Part shown: piece by piece, positions 24,454 through 34,817 of the stretch
Layout: the number at the start of each line of letters is the position of its first letter
How positions within the stretch are numbered: position 1 is the first letter of the stretch
Origin: Perkinsus olseni
Lineage: Eukaryota > Perkinsozoa > Perkinsida > Perkinsidae
Reading direction: 5' to 3'
Assembly: GCA_013115135.1 (NCBI GenBank)
Contig: JABANP010000213.1
Location: 1 to 64,000, forward strand
DNA: 64,000 nt
Made by a program: the position numbers and the translations under genes
The notes under the pieces: generated by a model
What the model was told of the DNA's origin: nothing
Database searches by the model: none
What the model saw: only the letters and a program-made list of their open reading frames with translations

Positions 24454-24553
24454 TTTGGTCGGGTCGCCCACGGTCGCATGATTAGGTTCTCGATTGACGG
24501 ACTTCTTATTGCTCCCGTTTTAGCCATTACCATCTTTTAAATCTAGAATAGTA

Positions 24554-27500
24554 ATGATCGTACGGTCGGCCCTCTTCGTCTGGGCTTGCTTTGCCATCGG
24601 AAACGCGGAAGATGTAAGGGAAGGGCGTATCTTGGGGTTGAGCATGGAAGATGCGGAATGAGTCGGGAGCTGACCCTCTGAGCGTCACCAATGCCTTTCA
24701 GGATGTAGTGGATGATGCGAACATTCATGAACTATTAGCTCATCGTGCTCGGGCTCCCGGCTGGGAAGACGAGGTAACCACGGGCGGCCAGTACGTCACA
24801 GCGGTTGGCATCGCTTCCTCTTCCTACTCCCTCCCCTCCTAAGTTTGTAAGGGTGAGTATATAGTCGAGTTCCTCAAGGAATTATTCACCCCCTTCTATG
24901 GGGTCTGCCTGAGCGGCTTTAGACTGCTCTCTAGGGTCGTGTGCCCACTGCTGCGGGACGATGCTTCCCTTGTCGGTCGCAGCAGCGTTCCGTCAGTGCA
25001 CAACCCCGCCCCCTCTCCTGGGGGTATCTCAAGCCTTCCGTATCAGCCCAGGATTGCGACCACAGGTCTCCCAGCTGCTTGCTCGCAGGTTCATCAGCTG
25101 GTAAGCGAGTATCCTGACATGGGCTCGGAATCTGAACTTATCGAGATGCTGTCCAAGGTATAACATGCCAGCATCAACCTTGGATACTCATCTACTGGCC
25201 TCCTCCCTGCAGGTCGACTCTCGAGCTGAGATGACTCTGTTCCACAAGAACCGTCGGAGAAAGAATGACAGTCCAGCGAGAGCTTGCGAGTCCCGCGGCA
25301 GCGACCCGGATGGTGATGATGATGACTGCCACAGGCGAAGGTAGGGTGACACTGATCCCCCCTTTGGCCCGGTCTCATGACTCCAACAGGTATCAACTGA
25401 TCAAAGGCATGCTCCAACCGATGAAGGAACTCCACCAGGACAACACGGAGCTTCAGAGTGAATCGAACGTAAGGCAGCGTACAGCAGCAGCAGCAGTCTG
25501 TCTCGATCGAGTGTACAACTCCTTCTTGCCCTTCAGAGTCTGCAGCAGAGGTGGAAGCTCGCCAATGCTGAGCTGGAGGAAGCTATGGGCCTCACCTGTA
25601 GGCTTTGCGTTCCCTCTCCTCGATGGTTGTTGTTATCGATCCTCTCAGATGGACCTGGGTTCAGCAAGGACAATCCGAGCAAGAACACGGGACTGATTAG
25701 CGAGTTCGGCCTCCTTGCTGGCTCCCTCCTATCCCTTAAGGATGCTGCGGTGAGTGCTTTTGTGGCTGGACGACCGCCCTGCCGCTACGCTCTTGTGACT
25801 GTGAGACCCTGTTTCCGTAGATCGCGGCCGCCGATGAGGCCTGGGCGGAGCTAGACAAGGTCCACTACGGCGTCATCGTTGATGTGGACACTATGAAGGG
25901 AGAGGCAGATAAGAGACTCGACACGGTAGGGAGAATAAAGGTTCAGTCCGAGTGAGTTGTTTGCTTCCAGTTGGTGAAGGGTATCCAGTTCCAGAGCAGC
26001 ATGCAAGCGGAGGCACAGATGCAGAATATGATCAGTCTCAATAAGCTCGGCAACAAGTACATGCAGCAGGCGGTTGGCTCTATCAACAAGGGACAGGTGG
26101 GGAGGAGACGCCTAGAGTCTTCCGCTATCCACTCTCATATTGGGCCTTGTTAGCTTCCCGTGGAGCAAGGGATGAGGCAGACTATGGGCGCTAGGGAGAC
26201 GATGGAGCGAAGCACGGAAGGCTTCCTAGAAGACGCGGAGAACCTCTTAGATGATCTCTCCGGTAACCATCGCTGACGAGGGTTGAAATCTTTCAAGTGT
26301 TGGTGCTATTCAGACGAGATACAGGAAGTACCTGAGGTTTCACTCGAAGCTCATGAGAAGGCCCAGAACAAGGCCGAGCAGGAAATCGACAAAGTCAGGG
26401 ATGAGCTGGAGATTGCTGCTGACCATACTCTCAACGAGTTCACGTAAGTCATCAATGGCTGCATGGCTGTGGCTGATACTATTCTATGTCAGCAAACAAA
26501 CTGATGGAAGAACTGATAAACTGATGGAGTCTGGGGAGAAGCAGATTGAAGAGCAGACGGCCGAGGCTCATGTAAGCGAGTATCTTTCGACCCTGTGTCA
26601 TGCAAGGTCGTGGTATTCTCTTTGTTCAGGAGCGCGAAGAAGCCCGTCGGAAAGATGGAGAGATGAAGGTAGAGCAACAGACCGAGGACGTGGAGTCATT
26701 GCAAGTACGACCGAATCCTCGTTAAGTGCGTTTCGGAAAGCTAACCGCTCTGGCTGTGATTCAGGAGGAGATGCAGCATAAATATGACAGCGCGGAGAAC
26801 AAAGCTGATGAGCGCATGGAGCGTTTTAGGAGTAGGCTAGATTGGCTGCGGCGAGCATAGTCCACCATTGGTCTGTTCAGATGAAACGGAGGTTCCTCTA
26901 TCGCACGACAGCAACATGTCTGGTGACCTCAACGAGGCTATGAAGAAAGTTGAGGGTAGGGTCGTGGCTGCTGCAGGGGATGCCGGTTCTCATCGATATC
27001 CTTACAGCGATGCTTGCCAAGTTCGAGGAGGGGATGCAGACAGGCTCGTCTGAGTTAGAGCAGCAAAGGAAGGAGAAGCTGACACCATTGAAGAGAGCTG
27101 TCTCCGAGCTACGTGGTAAGGTCTACCTGAAAGGCTCCTCGCCGCTCGAAAATCGTGGCTTCCGTATCATTAGCCTCATCGGGCTCTCATCTCGGGGAGC
27201 TATTCATGACGATGGACAGCTCAATGGCAAACGCCAATCGGGATATGGACAGTGCATCCCGACTGGAGATGAGGAATGTCATGGGTGAGCTTGGATGCCA
27301 TCGGGAAGTCTCTCTCACTCGCGAGTTGTCAGGCAAAGTTATTGGGATGCAGCGGCAACTCGGGCATGCAACAGAGCAAGATGGGAGGCTTGGTCATGCA
27401 GCTGCAAGATGCTCTGCGCTCGGGAGAAGCTGGCCTGGTCGAGAGTCTGAAGATGCAGATCAACGGACTCGAGTGAGTGCCGGTGGAGGGCTGCTTTGGT

Positions 27501-30500
27501 GGGAAACAGCCTGTCTTCTTCAGTGCCGAAATTACGCAGACGAGTGCTGCCATGCAAGAGGCGATGATGGGGCTAGCGCTGAAGATGCAGCAGGAAGGCT
27601 CAGCGTTGAAATCGGAGTCGTATGCCGCCGGGAGGAAGATCGGGGTAAGGCGTTTTTTTCTCTAATTGAGGGCGACAGGATCGCGGGGTTCCTCTTCAGG
27701 GCGAAATCTCTCAAGGGGTGAAAGGAAACCGAGAATAGGATGAAGGGAGCTCTTCGTGACCTCGAGCACACTGAAGATAACGTCCAGATGACTATGGACG
27801 CCAACAAGAGGGTAACCCGGTGACGGAGGATCGGGTTTGAGTCGAGACATCTTCCGCTTGGCAGGCCCACATCAATGCTATCAAACACGCTATGATGTCT
27901 GCTAAGGGCGTTGATGCCGCACTAGCTGGGATTGAGAGAGGTGAGGACTTGCCAGCGTGATGGGCTGTGACGTTAGCCTGTCTGCAGAGGAGCATAGTAT
28001 CAAGTCGGAGTTCATGTCCCAGCAGCGCGACTCTAGATCAACCCTTGCCCGCCTTGGTACCTCCATTTCGAAGCAAGAAGCTGCATTTGTAAGTCCTGGG
28101 GGAGTTGCGTACTCTCTCCTTCATAGCCGCGTGACTTTGCTCAGTTGAATGCCCTCTCTAAAGCACTAGCGACCTCCCATTCTAACGGGAGACGGGCAGT
28201 GGACGAGGAGGCCAACGCGGCCAATAGAGGCTTCAGGGAGGTGGCTGGAGATGCCTCTCGTGACATTCAGGTGAGTGCATCGGCAATTGATGGTGGTCTG
28301 GGTCGCTTAGCGTGCTCGTCTTCAGAACGTCGAATCAGAGAACTTCCGTACGGAAAGGGATCTGAGGTCGAAGATGACATCGAGTGCCCGAAGAGGGCAG
28401 GAGCTGGGAGTGGAACTTGCTGATGTGAGACGGAGAGTAACCGCCGAGTTCCAACCTCCGGTACTCAGATTGAAAAAGATATGGAACACGTGATGGCCGA
28501 GAAGGTGCAAGATTTGGCCGAAGAATCGCAGCAGTTCACGTGAGTCCGGAACGAAGCTGGCACATTCTTTTCTTCTCTTGGCCTCGCGGAGTTATTCTCG
28601 CTGCGCTTCAGGAGGACTCTCGACAAGCAGGCCATCAGCAACGAGCACGAAGTGGAGTCACTTCGAGGCCGTTTCTCGCAGATTCAGGGAGGCCTTGAAA
28701 AGGAAATACGGGGCGAGGTGATTCCATCTGCCAACGCTAAAGATGGATCAGGGATCTTCTGTCGCCTTTCAGCTAAAGTCCGGCATGGACATGACCAGCC
28801 AGCGTAGCAGGGAGGTGTTGGCAAAGGCCCAGACTGAGCTGGATGAAGGACAGAAGCAGTACCTGGAAGACAAGACCCGCTCTAGCGTGAGTACCGGCTC
28901 GAAAATCTGATACCTTTCGCTGCACTGGTCACCACTAGACCCACTCGCACCTCCATCTCAGGTCATGACCAAGAAGCTGACGTCGGATGCTACACGGTTT
29001 CGACAAGCATACCGAAAAAGTAGGTTCAGCACCAGAAACGATTTCCTGCTAGCTCCTGTGAGATCTCTCCCATGGCTTGATTTTGTGGAGCAGGTTCGAG
29101 GATGAGCTCGATGCGATCTTGGAAGGGATTGAGTTCACAAAAAGTCAGTTTGATGATGAGACAAGAGGTCTCAACACGAAGTTTGCGTGAGTCACGGCGA
29201 CGGTCGCGTTGACTCTGTGGGTAGTCGGTTCTGGTCTTCAGGAAAGTCTCTGGAGGGGAAGCTGGAAGATTGTCGCATAGGACTGAAGAGCTCGAGAAGA
29301 AGCTCGCGGACATTCCGCAGGTTTTCGACAGGGCGGCGAAGCAGATCGAAAAGGAGGCGCTTGACACGACCAAAGACATCGACCTCAGAATCACTAAGCT
29401 GAATGAGAGAGCTAATACGAAGGAGACTGAGGAAGAGAAGGACGAGGCTGAGGAGGGCATCAGGATCATGGAGCAACTGAAGATGCTGGCGAACAAGGAT
29501 CGTGCGGATGATACTAAAATGAAAGGCGTGCTGCTGAAGAGCGATGATGTGAACAACGAGAGAACTCAGGAGGTCCAGGAGAGCATGAAGAGAGTTACCG
29601 GTAACCTCGAGGCCATCGAGGACGCTGTTGGCGCTGAGAATAATGAGCTTGGTGATGAAGTCAGGGAGTTTGGTCAGAGAGACACGGGTTTACTCTCGGG
29701 CGCAGAGGGAGCGGTGGTCCAGGTTGAATCTATGCTTGGAAAGGAGCTTCAGGAGGGAAGGGCTGGTAACAAGTTTGATATTGAAACGTCTCACATGGGC
29801 AACGCTAGACGGCTGGAGAAGACGGAAGCTGAGAAGGACCACGCGGCCATATTGGCGAGGCATGAGGAAGCCATCTTCCAAGGACTGGAGCATTCTGCTA
29901 AGAACAACATCTCGGGCGTGTTTAAGAAGGCTCAAGACAGTAAACTGAGGATGACCAAGACGCTGTCGAATGTGATGGGTGAACTTGGGAAGATCCAAAT
30001 GGACTTCGAGAAGGTGCCGAGGCAGGCGATAGCAGCGATATTGCTATCCGCCTGGCCCACACTAGACAGGCTGTGAAGAGCATCCTTCAACTATGGGATG
30101 AGTACTCGCAGGTGATGGGCAAGAATCTCAAGCGCTTCCAGAAGGACGACGCTGAGTTCATTGAGCAACTCACGATGAGGTTGCATCAAGCCATGCTGAA
30201 GGCTGAGGATATCCTCACGAAGTCCGTGGATGAGGTTAATAAGCTTCATAGGAAGCTCGACATGGGCTACGTGCAGAGTAAGGAATTTGAGAGCAACATG
30301 GAGGACAGCGTGAAGCGTATGAAAGTTGAAGAGGCGAAAGTGTCGAACCGCACAGAAGCTCTCGCCGAGAGAGTGAGAGACAAGTTAGCGGAGATGGAGA
30401 GAAAACAGAACGAGCTCGATGATGAGGCGTTGAGGAATGCCAGAGAGACTGTCGACAAGATGGAGGAGGACATCACAGAGAAGGCCGATCAAGTGCTGGT

Positions 30501-30600
30501 GAGCGTAGGTCTACCTGCCGACAATTCGGCTCCCAGCAATACTCCGCCTCCTGCGACTACCGCTCCCGCTCCACCAAGTGGACCTGGTGGTACACCGTGA
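24554..30600 (+). CDS. Giant secreted coiled-coil protein, paralogue 1 (CC1)
   Basis: I do not recognise this family. The ATG at 24554 opens a signal peptide (MIVRSALFVWACFAIGNAED), and an intron follows at once. A conserved N-terminal module comes next: NIHELLAHRARAPG, then YPDMGSESELIEMLSKV, then a basic block (SRAEMTLFHKNRRRK) with a Cys-containing segment. The rest is long alpha-helical coiled coil in small exons of about 70-150 nt with introns of about 50 nt (for example WAELDKVHYGVIVDVD; LNKLGNKYMQQAVGSINKGQ; EDAENLLDDLSDEIQEVPEV). From about 29242 to the stop at 30598-30600 there are no introns, unlike CC2 and CC3. The protein ends in a Pro/Thr/Ala-rich tail (TPPPATTAPAPPSGPGG). One apparent frame slip lies near 30015-30030. 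No membrane segment follows the signal peptide, so it is probably secreted or lumenal; length is about 1,400-1,600 residues by estimate. Confidence 0.75.
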
Positions 30601-31198
30601 TCTTCTGACTATGTCATGACCATGATACAGGCTACTTTGATGTTGGAAATAAGCTCAGCGTTGTGTTACTAGTTGCTAGTAGAAGAGCTACGTGCCAGAA
30701 GGCTATCTTGACGCTTCCCGAAAATACGGGGATTATTGGCACAGTTGTCCTAGACTGTTTGTACTACTGCTCGTATAGCTACCTTCCTTCGAACCGCTCG
30801 TTGACCACCATCGAGGCATTATCAGCCATGTAGTTTTTTTCGTGTCATCAGTGTCTAATCGAGAGCTCGACTGATGTGACTGTGCCATGTGACGGAGGGG
30901 GACAGAGTCTGTGTCACAGAGGCCGACACAATGACGTTTTAGCTTACGGCTGAGGAAGTGTCTACCCCGCCGTAGTGCGCTGAATCACGTGTCCACACTT
31001 TAAAGCTCATCCTTGAACGATTGTTCCACTTCTCCTAAGACAAACGCTCGATGGTCTTTGTGATGTGGAGAAGCTCTGTTTGGGCGAATCCCGAAAGGGG
31101 ACAAGGCTGAGGCTGCAGCACACAAAGGGCCTTCGTCGACGCTATTCTCAACCATTTGTATCCTTCCTGGTGCAATAGTCTTTCGGACAACTTTACCG
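30601..31198. other. Intergenic region between CC1 and the mucin-like gene
   Basis: No convincing coding sequence. A minus-strand open frame overlaps the start of the mucin-like gene and looks like chance. The CC1 3' untranslated end and the mucin promoter should both lie here. Confidence 0.4.
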
Positions 31199-32330
31199 AT
31201 GCGTTCTGTCATCTCTGTTTCTGCTGTTGTCGCTGTTGCAGCGGCAGCTGGCCAATGCACACAAGCCGACCACGACTTGTGGATGTCGTACGGACAGGCT
31301 TTCGGCAATTTCGTGGGTTACTGCGGACTTGTCTCCTTCGGTTCCGCTTCCGGAACTACCAAGTGCTTGGTCGGTGGCACCGATGGTGCTCTTTCCGAGG
31401 GCTGCGCTCAGTGCTTCGGGACCTCAGTGGCTTGCGGCGGGCAGCACTGTATGATGCAGTGCTTGGCTGGACCGGCTTCTGCCAAATGCCTGGAGTGTGT
31501 CGGCAGGACGGACTGCAATCCTGAGCTCTATCAGTGTACTGGATACGGAGCTAGCCAGATGCCTCCCTCCGCCTACCGGCACAGCACCTCTCCCTAAGAC
31601 GACTCAAGCGCCCACCACCACAACTTTGGCCACCACTACTACCATCGCCCCGACCACCACCACGCCGACCACTACCACCACCACCACCACCACCACTACC
31701 ACCACCACCACCACGCCGACAACTACTACAGTTCAGACTACTGCTAGCACGACTTCCTCGTCCACTCCTTCGACAGCATCTGTCGTTTCTACTACTCAGG
31801 GCGTTGTTACCACTGCTGAGCCCGCCGCTACGACCACTGAGACCGCCGCTACCACTACTGAGCCAGCCGCTACCACTACTGAGCCCGCCGCTACCACTAC
31901 TGAGCCCGCCGCTACCACCACTGAGCCCGCCGCTACCACTACTGAGCCCGTGGCTACCACTTCCAGTGCTACCTCTGGTATCAGTACGACCGCTAGCCCC
32001 ACATCTCAGACAACCTCCCAAAACTCCACCACGTCATCGGCAACCTCCTCCAGCACTACTGCCGCCTCGTCAACTGCGACTTCGACCACTACTACTTCGA
32101 CCACTACTACTTCGACCACTACCAGTTCGACCACCACCAGTTCGACCACCACCACTTCGACAACTACCGTCACTAGTACCACACCCGGCAGCCGAGGAAC
32201 AATTGATCCTGCCAGTGATTCTGATAAGCCTTCCTCCTCCACCACTGCTGCGCCTACCAGCAATGCTTATAGCTTGGGCAGTGCGGCTTCCATTTTAGTT
32301 GGCACTGTTGTTGCCATGGTTTTCGCATAA
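31199..32330 (+). CDS. GPI-anchored mucin-like surface protein
   Basis: The ATG at 31199 starts a signal peptide (MRSVISVSAVVAVAAAAGQ). A Cys-rich domain follows, with at least nine cysteines, including EGCAQCFGTSVACGGQHCMM and KCLECVGRTDCN. The frame would stop at 31597, but a 49-nt GT-AG intron (31536-31584) joins it in phase to the Thr-rich exon, giving about 360 residues. That exon has runs of Thr, a tandem seven-residue repeat of the type EPAATTT (about five copies near 31815-31950) and a second Ser/Thr-rich array (TSTTTTSTTT). The C-terminus is a short hydrophobic stretch (SILVGTVVAMVFA) with no charged tail, preceded by small residues, as in GPI-anchor signals. Dense O-glycosylation at the cell surface is inferred from composition. 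The homology of the Cys-rich domain is unknown to me. Confidence 0.85.
31618..32210 (+). repeat. ACC/ACT-rich low-complexity and heptapeptide-coding repeats
   Basis: Within the mucin exon, trinucleotide runs of ACC and ACT (31618-31735 and 32080-32180) flank a 21-bp tandem repeat (about 31815-31950, unit coding EPAATTT with small changes). Such arrays vary in copy number by slippage or unequal exchange. Confidence 0.85.
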
Positions 32331-32356
32331 ACCCTTCACCGACTAGAGATATGCTT

Positions 32357-32740
32357 TCAGCGGGGAGAGCCTGCCGCCGCCCGCGTTGAACGGGTTGCCA
32401 GGTGCTTCTTAATGATAGTTGCTGAATTTACCATATATCTTTCGTCAGTGTTGAACGCCATAAATGGCATCACTGTCTTCGTAGTTATTCCTCGTTGGAG
32501 CCATTTGTGGTTTGAGTCTGATGAACGAGAGTCAATAGCCACGTTGTCACGAATATCGCGGGTCCGCTTCGTGTGCTGATGCCACTGAACCGCTTTTTTC
32601 GTGTGTATTTGCAGGAAACCGAGTGCGCAGTTGAGGTTCTCATCTGTTGCGAGTGTTCCCGAGGGAGATCGTGGGAGGTCGTCCCAGAATAGCTGCACGG
32701 TAGACTCGTACGAGCCCATCAAGACAAACACCACTCTCAT
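32357..32740 (-). CDS. Unassigned single-exon ORF (127 codons)
   Basis: A continuous minus-strand frame from an ATG at 32740 to a stop at 32357, converging on the mucin-like gene. The product begins MRVVFVLMGSYESTVQLFWD and is otherwise mixed, with a basic C-terminus (KKHLATRSTRAAAG). No family or motif is recognised. It could be a small real gene, the last exon of one, or a chance frame; the opposite strand here has no long competing frame. Confidence 0.35.
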   Translation of the reverse strand: MRVVFVLMGSYESTVQLFWDDLPRSPSGTLATDENLNCALGFLQIHTKKAVQWHQHTKRTRDIRDNVAIDSRSSDSNHKWLQRGITTKTVMPFMAFNTDERYMVNSATIIKKHLATRSTRAAAGSPR

Positions 32741-33644
32741 GCTAGAATGACTTTATTGCCGACAACTTAGAAACCCAGCTTTGATTCGTGGCACATGATG
32801 TGCGAGAAGAAGACATCAGCAGACTGCTCAGAACCGAAGTTTTCGCAGGCTAGAATCTACTTCCATCATGATCGGTAGAAGTATCCAAATTTATGGGTGA
32901 CCTCAGTAATGTAAGCACAGGGATCTATGGATACGATGCTCCCTATCCATTGCCAAGGAGGGTTGCACGGCATTGAGTGATCTCTCGTTGCAGTCTAACA
33001 ACAACAACCTGCGAACAGATACTGCCGCATGACAGTAGTACGATCGCAATGAGAAGTTTGTTCGACTATTCACTCTTGTGGACATCTACTCGCGGAAGAC
33101 TCCGGAGACCGGAGCGCACTTTCCTGCTTAGTCTGGGTAAGCCAAGACTGAACACCTATAAGTGAAGTGTCGCCGTGTGAACAGCAGCTGTTCTGAAGCT
33201 CGCGATTTTCCGACGGAGACCAATATCCAGTCGACCCTCGCTGCTTGCTGCTCAGCGAGACTCGCAGGTTGCTGAGGGCGTAAGGTATGACAGTATGGTG
33301 ATCCTCTGCCCCTCATTTGGACTTCGATAAACACAGCAGCTGAATGAGGCACAAGCAGACATCATGACCACACATCGTTTTCTCATGGCTTCATTCTCTA
33401 CATGTTAACGTTGAACAAATTCGATCACTCATACTTATTGGATTATCGTGATTGTTGGCATGGGGTAATACTCTGTATAATCTCTCTTCGTGATTCTCAA
33501 GTAATAGTTGAGACCGTATTTTGGACTTCTCGCGACTTTCCTGCTAGCCCAGCGTCTATCGTCTTTGAAAGCAGGATGGGCTCGAATGGAGGTTTCGCGG
33601 TACTCACTGCAGACAGCTTCGACGGTTTTGCCAACCCGCTGTCC
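32741..33644. other. Region without a convincing gene
   Basis: Only short overlapping open frames on both strands. A plus-strand frame at 33402-33962 is largely antisense to the better-supported minus-strand gene that starts at 34347, so I do not count it. Confidence 0.4.
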
Positions 33645-34347
33645 TCAAGCTCCCAGCGTGGCCGAACAGACTTTCTCCATCATGTCAACAGTGACCGCCC
33701 CAGCCTTGCCCATAGATTTCAGCTCGGAACTCGAAATCGCATTCTCCTCGCGTTTGAGCTCCAACTTTTCGATGACCACGCCCAGGCTGTGCAGTTGCCC
33801 GCTGACTTCGGGTATTCCGATGAATCCAAGTGGGTCGTTGCCAGTGCCTCCGGGAGGAGCCGCTGTGAATCTAAAATAGTTGTCAGGGTCTTCCTTCGGG
33901 TAGTTGGAATGATACGCTCGAAGCGTGTTTCCAGGCCCGGAACTGCTGAGGGAACGACGTAGGGAAGAAGAGAACCTTAGAAAACTTACAATTCACTTTC
34001 GAACGGCACAGGACCGCGATAGACAATACCGTCCGTTTGTGGCTGGCCGTTCTGCCCCACGCGGAAGATGAACACGTTATGGTTGTCGCTGAATGAACAA
34101 CGAACACTCCGCGTCCTTCGTACTCAGGCTCGTCTCTCTGAGCGGGAGGAGGCCCTGAGCGAAGGCAAATCATAAGAGAGCATTCTGCGCGCCAGATACA
34201 TTTTCCTTAACGTCATGGCAAATGCTACGCGGGAGATGATCTTACTATGTTGGAGTAATAGGAGTTCACCGACGAGACGGCGTTGCAAGAGGGACGCTTG
34301 GACGCGAATACAGCTGCAGCTGCGATGATGGTCCGCTTAGTCGACAT
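33645..34347 (-). CDS. Small secreted or membrane protein, unknown
   Basis: The minus-strand ATG at 34345-34347 begins an N-terminus rich in Ala (MSTKRTIIAAAAVFASK), signal-like but weak. Two GT-AG introns can be placed. The middle exon reads GPPPAQRDEPEYEGRG, then a frame with DNHNVFIFRVGQNGQPQTDG. The last exon (about 33645-33950) reads GNTLRAYHSNYPKEDPDNYF, PPGGTGNDPLGFIGIPEVSG and ELKSMGKAGAVTVDMMEKVC before a TGA at 33645-33647. I do not recognise the family. The exon joins are guesses; the last exon is the best supported. It lies divergently upstream of CC2. Confidence 0.45.
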
Positions 34348-34618
34348 TTCACTGGTCAACGGTCGGCACGCTATGGGAGACACTTCACTGAGACATTCTT
34401 TTACCCTAAGAAGACGGATACAGAAGGGGTGTTCGATCAACAGATTATAAGACTCGGGATAAAGATTCGGTTATCGGATTGCTGAGTTTAATTATCTAGG
34501 GGACGGAGACGGGAAGATGGAATTGATCCTCCTCGCCCACCGCTATTCGACTGTGTATAGTACGGATTGGTAGCGCATTGAGCTGAGGCGTTCTACATCC
34601 GTACTGAAGCAACATTAG

Positions 34619-34647
34619 TGGCGCGTGGAGGAAAAAAGTGGCGCGTG
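34619..34647 (+). repeat. Short direct repeat upstream of CC2
   Basis: GTGGCGCGTGGA and GTGGCGCGTGAA occur about 20 bases apart, separated by an A-rich spacer. They sit about 190 bases upstream of the CC2 start and about 80 bases from the GC-rich element, so they could be protein-binding sites. Confidence 0.5.
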
Positions 34648-34706
34648 AAAAGAAGAAGGGTCCTTCTCCCACCTCGGCAACTAAGAACCGAACGCGCGGG
34701 CAAATT

Positions 34707-34730
34707 TCGGGCGCGCGCTTTTGGCGGCGC
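34707..34730 (+). promoter_or_regulatory. GC-rich upstream element of CC2
   Basis: TCGGGCGCGCGCTTTTG followed by GCGGCGC. It matches the element before CC1 at all but a few positions and sits at a similar distance (about 110 bases) from the start codon. It is preceded by AAATTTCGG, as the CC1 element is preceded by GAAATTTC a little further away. Confidence 0.55.
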
Positions 34731-34817
34731 AACTTGGGCCCCCTGCACGGTCGTAGATCAGTGGGTACAATCTTCCCCCTTTCAGCCAATACACTCCCTC
34801 TTTTTACCTTGTATGCT

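Noticed and set aside
31551..32263. Long Gly/Ser-rich and Val-rich open frames on the minus strand
   Set aside because: They are antisense shadows of the Thr-rich repeats of the mucin-like gene.
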